Positions 35,400 to 42,155 of a stretch of DNA of 64,000 bases are shown here, one piece after another (the stretch's first letter is position 1; each line of letters opens with the position of its first letter). Location: contig CAIXRH010000242.1 of assembly GCA_903921785.1 (NCBI GenBank), positions 38,175 to 102,174 of the forward strand, given 5' to 3'. The translations under genes were made by a program, and so were the position numbers. The notes beneath the pieces were generated by a model. That model made no database searches. It had not been told where the DNA came from and saw nothing but the letters and a program-made list of their open reading frames with translations. Origin of the DNA: an uncultured Pseudomonadota bacterium. GTDB lineage: Bacteria > Myxococcota_A > UBA796 > SXON01.

Positions 35400-36146
35400 A
35401 TGTTCGACTCCATCGCCCAAGACCGGGAGGCGAGCCGGCCGCGCCGTGGCGCCGCCATGCTCCTCTCCACCCTCTCCCTCGCCTCCGCCGTCGGGCTGGG
35501 GCTCCTCCTCGGCCCGACGGTCGCTCCGCCCGAGCTCGAGTCGCTCCCGGTCATGGTGTGGCCTGGGGAGCTGGCGCTGCCCGCGCCGGGTGGCGGTGGC
35601 GGCGTCCCCGCGCCCAAGCCGTCGGCGAAGCCTCGCGCCCGCCCGGCCACCCCCGCGCCGGCGATCAGCCCCCAGCCGCCAACGCCGGACTCGCTGATCG
35701 TCCTCGACCCGGCGCCCGCCCCCGAAGCCGCGGTGCCAGCGGAGGACGGCCCGACGACCGACGGGCAGCCCCCCGGCGGCGGAGGCCAAGGTCCCGGCAA
35801 GGGACCCGGCACCGGGACCGGGCCCGGAACGGGCAACGGCCCCGGCGGCGAGGGCGGCGGCCAGAAGATTCGCGACGTCACCGGCGACGTGGCCGTGCCG
35901 CGCGTCCGGGCGGTGCCGCGCTGGCCCGCCGCCGCGACGTCCGCCGGGATTCGCGAGGGGCTGTGCGTCACCGAGGTGGTGATCGACGAGGCGGGCGCCC
36001 CGGCCGACATCCACTTCCGCGACTGCCCGGTGGTCTTCCAGGCCGAAGCGCGCGCCGCGGCCGCGAAGTGGCGCTGGAACCCCGTGATCGAGGACGAGCA
36101 CCCGATCCGCGCTCGCTTCCTGCTGAACTTCCGCTTCGTGCGCTGA
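35400..36146 (+). CDS. TonB-like energy transducer
   Basis: A 248-residue protein with the architecture of TonB. One membrane anchor (about 20-37) is followed by a long Pro/Ala/Lys- then Gly-rich periplasmic linker (45-155). The C-terminal domain (165-248) has GLCVTEVVIDEAGAPADIHF, then AARAAAAKWRWNPV and a final FLLNFRFV strand, as in TonB C-terminal domains that touch outer-membrane receptors. No ExbB/ExbD or receptor gene is near. ATG at 35400 is preferred over TTG at 35361 because it lacks the odd leader; a CATACT box lies six bases before it. It is divergent from SURF1. Confidence 0.82.
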   Translation: MFDSIAQDREASRPRRGAAMLLSTLSLASAVGLGLLLGPTVAPPELESLPVMVWPGELALPAPGGGGGVPAPKPSAKPRARPATPAPAISPQPPTPDSLIVLDPAPAPEAAVPAEDGPTTDGQPPGGGGQGPGKGPGTGTGPGTGNGPGGEGGGQKIRDVTGDVAVPRVRAVPRWPAAATSAGIREGLCVTEVVIDEAGAPADIHFRDCPVVFQAEARAAAAKWRWNPVIEDEHPIRARFLLNFRFVR

Positions 36147-36194
36147 GCGGCGGCCGGGCGCCACCCCCAAGATGCCGCCCGCCCCCCGGTGGAC

Positions 36195-36200
36195 TACGCT
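36195..36200 (+). promoter_or_regulatory. Putative -10 box (TACGCT)
   Basis: TACGCT lies 12 bases before the ATG at 36213, without a Shine-Dalgarno sequence. It is the third identical hexamer in the window. Confidence 0.35.
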
Positions 36201-36212
36201 CGGGGTCCCCCG

Positions 36213-37778
36213 ATGCCGACCGCCGCCGACGCCCTCGCCGCCCTGCCCCGCCTCGGGCTCATCGACGGGCCGTCCCCGCTGGAGGCGGCCCCGGCCCTCG
36301 GCACGAAGCTCGGGGCGCCCGGGCTGCGGCTGAAGCGGGACGATCTGCTCCCCGCGCTCCACGGCGGCACCAAGCTGCGCAAGCTCGACCTCGGCCTCGC
36401 GGAGGAGCCCTACCGCTCCGCCACTGCGTGGCAGGTGGTCGGGGCGGTCGGCTCCGGGCAGGTCGCCGCGGTGGTGGACGTGGGGCGAGCCCACGGGCGG
36501 CCGGTCCACGCGCACCTCTTCCGCACGCCGCTCGGCGCCCACGGCCGCGAGAACCTCGCCTGGACCGCGTCGTTCGCCACGACGCTCCACGCCTACCGCG
36601 ACCGCGTCGACCTCGCCCTGCGCAGCCCGCTCCTCCTCCTCGGCTTCAGCTCGGCCGCCGGGGTCCCGGTCCCCCTGGGCGCCACCTCCGTCCGCGGGAT
36701 GCTCGGGTGCGTGCTCGGCGGGCTGGAGCTCGCGGGGCAGCTCGCTACGGCGCCGGCGGACGCGATCTACGTCCCGTACGGCTCCGGCGGCACGGCCGCG
36801 GGCCTCGCGGTGGGCCTGGCGCTCGGCGGGTGTACGGCGCCCGTGCGGGCGGTCGCCGTGGTGGAGCGGGTGTACGCGCCCGACCTGCGCCTGTTCTCGC
36901 TCGTTCGGCAAGCCCAGAGCGCGCTCCGCGCCCTGGGCGTCGCGCCGGCGCCGGTGAACCTCCAGGTCGTCCGCTCCCAGCTGGGTGGCGGCTACGCCCA
37001 CGCCACGGCGGCGTCGATCGCCGCGGCCGAAGCCCTGAACGCCGCGGGCATCGCCGGCGAGCCGGTCTACACCGGAAAGGCCCTCGCGGCGCTCGCGGCC
37101 GACGCCGCCGCGGGCCGCACCCGGGCCCCCGTCTTCTGGGTGACCGTCCGTCGCGGCGGCCTCGAACCCCGCGACGACTGGCAGACCCGCCTGCCCCCTC
37201 CCCTCCGCGATCTCGCCGTAGACGGCGACGCGCCCACCGCCCCGAGCCGCCGCGGCCTCCTCCTCGGCCTGGGCGCCGCGGCCGCCGTCGTCGGCGCCGC
37301 CCGCCTCACCGGCTACCCCGGCCCCGCTGGCGAGGTGCTCGGCGCCGCCGAGCTGGCCGTCGTCCGCGCGACGGCCGAAGCCCTCTTCCCCGACGCCACC
37401 GCCGCGCAGCTCGACGCCGTCCCCACCCGCGTGGACCGCTACGTCCTCGCCTTCCCCGCGGAGCTCCGCGCGCAGGTGCACGGGCTGTTCTTCGCAGTCG
37501 AACAGTCGTTGCCGTTCTCGGTGGGGCTCGACCGCTTCACCACGCTCTCTCCGGCCGACCGGCTGCTCGCTTTGGAGCGGATCGCCGCGCTCGGCCCGCC
37601 GGGACTGCTCATCGCCCGCTCGATCCGCGACCTCGTGCTCCTCGGCTGGTACCAGTCGCCGGAAGCGTGGGCGGACGTGGGCTACGAAGGCCCGATGGTC
37701 GACGCCGCGCCGCGCCCGACGTCGTACGACGCGCTCCGGGCCCCGGCGGGCTGGGTGCCGTTCGAGGGGTCGCGATGA
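36213..37778 (+). CDS. Fusion: D-cysteine desulfhydrase-like PLP enzyme + Tat motif + gluconate dehydrogenase subunit 3-like domain
   Basis: A 521-residue protein with two unrelated halves in one open frame. Residues 1-325 are a fold-type II PLP enzyme of the ACC deaminase/D-cysteine desulfhydrase group: LKRDDLLPALHGGTKLRKLDL carries the PLP lysine (GGTK), and VPYGSGGTAAGLAVG binds the phosphate. Residues 345-370 hold a twin-arginine-like motif and hydrophobic core (APSRRGLLLGLGAAAAVVG). Residues 375-521 resemble the small Tat-exported subunit 3 of gluconate 2-dehydrogenase complexes. The next gene, a GMC oxidoreductase, is the usual partner of that subunit and overlaps by four bases. An internal Tat signal behind a folded enzyme makes little sense, so an internal start (GTG near 37140) is possible. 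Confidence 0.75.
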   Translation: MPTAADALAALPRLGLIDGPSPLEAAPALGTKLGAPGLRLKRDDLLPALHGGTKLRKLDLGLAEEPYRSATAWQVVGAVGSGQVAAVVDVGRAHGRPVHAHLFRTPLGAHGRENLAWTASFATTLHAYRDRVDLALRSPLLLLGFSSAAGVPVPLGATSVRGMLGCVLGGLELAGQLATAPADAIYVPYGSGGTAAGLAVGLALGGCTAPVRAVAVVERVYAPDLRLFSLVRQAQSALRALGVAPAPVNLQVVRSQLGGGYAHATAASIAAAEALNAAGIAGEPVYTGKALAALAADAAAGRTRAPVFWVTVRRGGLEPRDDWQTRLPPPLRDLAVDGDAPTAPSRRGLLLGLGAAAAVVGAARLTGYPGPAGEVLGAAELAVVRATAEALFPDATAAQLDAVPTRVDRYVLAFPAELRAQVHGLFFAVEQSLPFSVGLDRFTTLSPADRLLALERIAALGPPGLLIARSIRDLVLLGWYQSPEAWADVGYEGPMVDAAPRPTSYDALRAPAGWVPFEGSR

Positions 37779-39262
37779 TCGTCAACGCGCCCGACCTGAG
37801 CGTCTCCACGATCCGCGCCGATCTCTGCGTGATCGGGACAGGCCCCGGCGGCGCGACGGTCGCCGCGATGGCGGCGGAGGCGGGACTGAAGGTGGTGGCG
37901 CTGGAGGCGGGGGCGTTCGTCACCCCGGGCGAGATGAACCAGCGCGAAGCGGACATGTTCCCGAGGCTCCTCTGGGAGTCCGGCGGGCGCACCACCTTCG
38001 ACAAGGCGATCCGCATCCACCAGGGCCACGGCGTCGGCGGATCGGCATTGCACAACCTGAACCTCTGCAAGCGTGTGCCGGCGGAGATCCGGGCGCGCTG
38101 GGTCGCGGAGCGCGGCGAGGGCCCCCCGTGGGACAGCCTCTACGACGAGGTGGAGGCGCTCCTCGAGGTGAAGAACGTCGACCCCACCATGGTCAACCGC
38201 CACAATCAGCTCCTCGCGGACGGCGCCGCGAAGCTCGGCTGGCGGCACGGCCTGCTCCGGCACAACCGCACCGGCTGTGTGGGCGCCGGCTACTGTGAGG
38301 TCGGCTGCGCGTTCGACGCGAAGAACAACGCCCTGAAGAAGCTGATCCCGCGGGCGGTCACCGCCGGCGGGGCCATCGTGGCGCTCGCCCAGGCCGTGCG
38401 GATTGATCACGCGGGTGGGCGCGTCCGCGGGGTGGACGCCGTCCGCCTCGACCCGCGCACCCGCCAGCCCGTCGGCACGCTGCGGATCGAGGCGTCCCGC
38501 GTGTGCGTCTCCGCGTCCGCGACCGGCACGCCCGCGTTGCTGCTCCGCTCCAGCGTCCCCGATCCTTCGGATTCGACCGGCAATACACTCCGCATCCACC
38601 CGGCGGTGGTGGCGGCCGGCGACTTCGCGGACCCGGTCTACGCCTGGCGCGGCGTGCCCCAGTCGGTGGAGTGCACGGAGCACCTGCACCTGGAGGACGA
38701 AGCCGGGCCGCGCACCTGGATCGTCCCCGCGTTCGCCCACCCGGTCGGCGTGGCCACGCTGGTCCCCGGGTTCGGCGCTGACCATCGCGCCGCCATGCGC
38801 CGGTTCCCCCATCTCGCGGCGCTCACCGCGATGATCCACGATCGAAGCTGCGGTTCGGTGCGTCCGCTCGGCGACCTGGGGCTGCGCATCCACTACACGC
38901 CCGACGCCGAGGACGCCGCCGAGCTCCGCCGCGGCCTCGCCGCCGCCGCCCGCCTGCTCTTCGCGGCCGGCGCCACGCGGGTCATCGTCCCGGCGGGACA
39001 GGCGATCGAGCTGAAGAACCCGGCGGAGATCGAGGCGAGGCTGGCGATCGACGCCGAGCTCTCCGCGGTGCACCCGATGGGCAGCGTGCCGATGGGCACC
39101 GATCCCAAGAAGGCCGCGGTCGGCCCGGACGGCAAGCACCACCACCTCGACGGGCTCTGGGTCGCGGACGCGTCGGTCTTCCCGACCTCGATCGGCGTTC
39201 CTCCTCAGCTCTCCGTCTACGCCTTCGGGCTGCACGCGGGGCGGGCGATCGCCGCGAGCTGA
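37775..39262 (+). CDS. GMC family oxidoreductase (FAD)
   Basis: A 495-residue glucose-methanol-choline-type dehydrogenase. The FAD motif CVIGTGPGGATVAAMAAEAG is at about 19-38. A GHGVGGSALHNLNLC loop contacts the flavin. A Cys-rich GCVGAGYCEVGC segment near 165-178 is shared by bacterial members that may bind a cluster or use disulfides. The catalytic His is likely in AVHPMGSVPMG. The closing segment is GLWVADASVFPTSIG. It oxidises an alcohol or sugar; the substrate is unknown. It has no signal of its own, so it could be carried out by the Tat motif of the preceding subunit 3-like domain. The start is fixed by the ATGA overlap. Confidence 0.88.
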   Translation: MIVNAPDLSVSTIRADLCVIGTGPGGATVAAMAAEAGLKVVALEAGAFVTPGEMNQREADMFPRLLWESGGRTTFDKAIRIHQGHGVGGSALHNLNLCKRVPAEIRARWVAERGEGPPWDSLYDEVEALLEVKNVDPTMVNRHNQLLADGAAKLGWRHGLLRHNRTGCVGAGYCEVGCAFDAKNNALKKLIPRAVTAGGAIVALAQAVRIDHAGGRVRGVDAVRLDPRTRQPVGTLRIEASRVCVSASATGTPALLLRSSVPDPSDSTGNTLRIHPAVVAAGDFADPVYAWRGVPQSVECTEHLHLEDEAGPRTWIVPAFAHPVGVATLVPGFGADHRAAMRRFPHLAALTAMIHDRSCGSVRPLGDLGLRIHYTPDAEDAAELRRGLAAAARLLFAAGATRVIVPAGQAIELKNPAEIEARLAIDAELSAVHPMGSVPMGTDPKKAAVGPDGKHHHLDGLWVADASVFPTSIGVPPQLSVYAFGLHAGRAIAAS

Positions 39263-39282
39263 GCGGCGACGAAGACGACGCA

Positions 39283-39338
39283 GGTAGGCTCACCTCCCGG
39301 CCCTCCTCCACCCTCGCGAGCCACGACCGGCGTCGGGA
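39283..39338 (+). repeat. Dispersed repeat family B, copy 2
   Basis: CCTCCCGGCCCTCCTCC followed by ACCCTCGCGAGCCACGACCG. It begins about 20 bases behind the GMC gene's stop, like the other two copies behind their genes. Confidence 0.65.
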
Positions 39339-39400
39339 GGAGAGGGCGTGCGGCGGGGCACCGACCTGAGGCGACCAGAGCGCCCGCCGAGCCAGGGCCC

Positions 39401-39440
39401 GGGGCGTTGCGGGGCGGGAGCCCCGCCCCAAAAAAACAAG
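39401..39440 (-). repeat. Dispersed hairpin repeat family D, copy 1
   Basis: GGGGCGGG, AGC, CCCGCCCC form an 8-bp stem, flanked by CGTTGC on one side and a run of seven A on the other. Read on the minus strand it matches 62393-62432 (CTTG...GGGGCGGG...CCCCGCAACGCCCC). The A/T run is on the wrong side for a standard terminator in either direction. Confidence 0.5.
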
Positions 39441-39456
39441 CTTCGTCCTTCTGGAC

Positions 39457-39897
39457 CTACCCGCCCTCAGCCCGCCGCGCCAGCACCCAGGCCCCGAGCT
39501 TCTGGTCCGTCAGCAGAATGTGCCGGGTGAGCCAATCCGTCAGGAAGTCGAGGAGCTCCTCGGCCGGCACCGCGCCCCCGGACTTGAGCTCCTCGCGAAA
39601 CGCCACGACCTTCCAGGAGAAGCCGCGGTGCTGCTCCAGGTGATCAGCCACCTCCGCGGGGCTACCCTCCCGGTACCCGTAGCGTCGCATCAGCTTCTCT
39701 TCGGCCTCGAAGTGGTAGAGCGCGTACCCCAGCAGATCGTGAGTGATGCGCTCCACCGTGGCCGCCGTGGTGTCGCCCGCCACGCGCACCGCGGCTTCGT
39801 TGAGCATGCTCACCAGGATCAGGTGCTGCTCGTCGATCTCCGGGACCCCGGTGGCGAATTCTTCACGCCATTCCATTCCCTTGGGCGCCGTGGTCAT
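39457..39897 (-). CDS. Bacteriohemerythrin
   Basis: A 146-residue single-domain hemerythrin. All di-iron ligands are in place: H25 (IDEQH), H62 and E66 (YHFEAEE), H86 and H90 (DHLEQH), H126 and D131 (RHILLTD). It should bind O2, or sense O2 or NO, in the cytoplasm. Its ATG overlaps the stop of the upstream cyclic-di-GMP gene (ATGA), so both are made from the same message in a fixed ratio. This suggests it acts with that enzyme, perhaps as its gas-binding partner; that is inference. Repeat family D lies behind it. Confidence 0.95.
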   Translation of the reverse strand: MTTAPKGMEWREEFATGVPEIDEQHLILVSMLNEAAVRVAGDTTAATVERITHDLLGYALYHFEAEEKLMRRYGYREGSPAEVADHLEQHRGFSWKVVAFREELKSGGAVPAEELLDFLTDWLTRHILLTDQKLGAWVLARRAEGG

Positions 39898-42002
39898 GCG
39901 TCCCCCTCCCGGATGCGATGGATGGGTTGCCTCGAACGTTCGGAGAGCGCCGCCCGGACGGCGTCCAGTCGGGCGATCAACGCGCGGTTGGCCTCGGCGA
40001 CGGCCTCCCCCGACGCGCCCGCCTCCTCCGACGCGTGCACCGCGCGATGGAGCGCCACGAGCTCGGGCAGCGCGAGCCGCGGCGAGTCAGCGCTGTGCTC
40101 GGCGTCGTCGAGCCATCGGGTGAGCCGACAACGCGCGAGGTCGGCCCGCGTCCCCGCCGCCTCGTGGGTGAGCCAGTGCCGATGGGTCACCGAGTGGAGC
40201 AGCAGATCAAACTCCCGACGACGGGGGAAGTTGAGCCGGGCCGCACGCCACCGTGGATCGGGCTGGAACGACCGCACCCACGCTTCGAACTCCTCCGCCG
40301 GCATCGCAGGCGCGATCGCGTAGCCTTGCAGCTCGTCGCAGCCGAGCTCCAGGAGCACCAGCGCCTGCTCGATGGACTCCACCCCTTCCGCGACAACCCG
40401 GCACCCGAACGCGTCCGCAAGCCCCACCACCCCGTGGACGATGGCGAGGTCCCCAGGGTCCTCCAGCATGTCGCGGACGAAGGTGTGGTCGATCTTCAGC
40501 GCGTCCACCCCGAGGCGTTTGAGTTGTACGAGCGACGAGAAGCCGGTCCCGAAGTCGTCGAGCGCGAACGACACCCCCTCCTTCCGGTACGACTCCACCA
40601 GCCGCATGACGGCGCCGAGGTCCTCGTGGGCGGCCGATTCGACGATCTCCACGCCGAGGCGCCGGGACCGATCGGCGGGGTAGGCGGCGAGGACGGCGCC
40701 GAGACCGGCCTCGAGGCTGCCGTGGGCGAGGTGCCGGGCGGCGATGTTCACGCTCACCCGCAGGTCGAGGCCCGCGGCCGTCCACCGGTCGAGTCGGGAG
40801 ACGGCTTCGCGAATCACCCAGTCCCCGATCCGAATGATGACGTCGTCGTGCTCGACGAGCGGCAGGAACTCCCCGGGGGAGCGCAGCCCGAGCACCGGGT
40901 GCTCCCAGCGGATCAGCGCCTCCGCGCCCACCACGCGGCCCGCCCGCGCGTCGACCTGCGGCTGGAAGTGCAGACGCAGCTCGCCGTCCCGAAGCGCCTC
41001 CTCCACCCGGGTGACGATGGTGCGGTTGGCCCGGGTGCGCAGGGCCACCGCGGCATCGTAGACGTGGAACCGGTTCTTCCCCTCCGCCTTCGCCTTGTAC
41101 ATCGCCTGGTCGGCGCGGCGGAGCAGGGTGTCGGGGTCCTCGGCGTCGCTGGGGAAGAGCGCCACGCCGATACTGGCGGTCACCTGCACGGTTTTGGCGC
41201 CCAGGGTCACGGGCGCAGCCACCGCCTCGAGCACCCGGCGGAGCGCGAGCGACCAGTCGCCCGAGCCCCGGAAGCCGCCGAGCAGGAGCGCGAACTCGTC
41301 GCCCCCGAAACGTGCGACGGTGTCCTCCCGGCGCACCACCTCCTCGAGGCGCCGGGCGATCTCCTGGAGGAGCTGGTCTCCCGCCTTGTGACCGAACGAG
41401 TCGTTCACCGCCTTGAACCCGTCGAGGTCGAGCATGCACACGGCGAGGGTCTCCCCCGTTCGGCGCGCCCGAGCCAACGCGAGCGGGGCGCGGTCGGCGA
41501 AGAGCACCCGGTTCGGGAGCCCGGTGAGCGAGTCGGTGTGGGCCTGCGCCCGAAGCCCGCGTTCCCGGCGGACCAGCTCGGTCACCTCCACCGTCGTGCA
41601 CACCACGCCCCGCGTCCGCCCCACGAGGGAGAGCGGCTGCGCCGTCATGCGCACCCACCGCGGGGCCGCGCCCGGCACCTGCACAACCTCGGCGTGCGGA
41701 CCGGGCCGCCCGACAGCGCAGCGAAGCGGCGGGAACTCGCCAGCCGCGAGGGCGCGGCCCTCCTCGTCGAGGCAGGCGGCCGCCAACGCCGCGGCCGTGA
41801 GCGCGGGACGACCGAGGATCAGCCCGAACTGCGCCTCCGCGGACGGGTTCGCGTACACCAGCACGCCGGCCTCGTCCCACACGATCACCCCGGTCTCCGC
41901 CGCGAGGCAGAGCGCGCCGAGGTCGATGGGCCGGCACCCCAGCCGCTCCACCGCGCGTGACGCTTCCTCGAGCTCGGCAGCGGGGCTACGGGACGGGGCC
42001 AC
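39894..42002 (-). CDS. PAS-GGDEF-EAL protein with C-terminal CZB zinc-sensor domain
   Basis: A 702-residue cyclic-di-GMP enzyme. A PAS-like domain (about 20-140) comes first. A GGDEF domain has an intact RFGGDEF active site and an RxxD inhibitory site (RRED) exactly five residues before it, so diguanylate cyclase activity is likely. An EAL domain has GAEALIRWEHP, DDFGTGFSSL, KIDHTFV and VAEGVES, so phosphodiesterase activity is also likely. The last 100 residues have the H...C-RLTRWL...H-x3-H pattern of a CZB domain, which binds zinc (THRHWL, CRLTRWL, LHRAVH). I chose GTG at 42002, with GGAGG five bases upstream; ATG at 42098 would run into the divergent aminopeptidase gene. Confidence 0.88.
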   Translation of the reverse strand: MAPSRSPAAELEEASRAVERLGCRPIDLGALCLAAETGVIVWDEAGVLVYANPSAEAQFGLILGRPALTAAALAAACLDEEGRALAAGEFPPLRCAVGRPGPHAEVVQVPGAAPRWVRMTAQPLSLVGRTRGVVCTTVEVTELVRRERGLRAQAHTDSLTGLPNRVLFADRAPLALARARRTGETLAVCMLDLDGFKAVNDSFGHKAGDQLLQEIARRLEEVVRREDTVARFGGDEFALLLGGFRGSGDWSLALRRVLEAVAAPVTLGAKTVQVTASIGVALFPSDAEDPDTLLRRADQAMYKAKAEGKNRFHVYDAAVALRTRANRTIVTRVEEALRDGELRLHFQPQVDARAGRVVGAEALIRWEHPVLGLRSPGEFLPLVEHDDVIIRIGDWVIREAVSRLDRWTAAGLDLRVSVNIAARHLAHGSLEAGLGAVLAAYPADRSRRLGVEIVESAAHEDLGAVMRLVESYRKEGVSFALDDFGTGFSSLVQLKRLGVDALKIDHTFVRDMLEDPGDLAIVHGVVGLADAFGCRVVAEGVESIEQALVLLELGCDELQGYAIAPAMPAEEFEAWVRSFQPDPRWRAARLNFPRRREFDLLLHSVTHRHWLTHEAAGTRADLARCRLTRWLDDAEHSADSPRLALPELVALHRAVHASEEAGASGEAVAEANRALIARLDAVRAALSERSRQPIHRIREGDA

Positions 42003-42144
42003 TCGGTCCTCCGGGGGGTACGGCGCGCGACACTCCTCTACGTCAAGGGAGACGTAGCGCGCCGGCACAGTCCGGACATCGGGCGAATGACCGACCATCC
42101 ACGACGATCCGCGAGGCGGCGTTCCCCGTTGCCTCGCGGCGCGG

Positions 42145-42150
42145 TAGCCT
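42145..42150 (+). promoter_or_regulatory. Putative -10 box (TAGCCT), near-leaderless start
   Basis: TAGCCT lies five bases before the ATG at 42156. It supports that start over the ATG at 42087 and leaves room for the divergent gene's regulatory region. Confidence 0.4.
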
Positions 42151-42155
42151 GCGCC

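Noticed and set aside
39411..39440. Hairpin plus A-run as an intrinsic terminator
   Set aside because: The A/T run is on the 3' side only as A on the plus strand and on the 5' side on the minus strand, so it fits neither direction.
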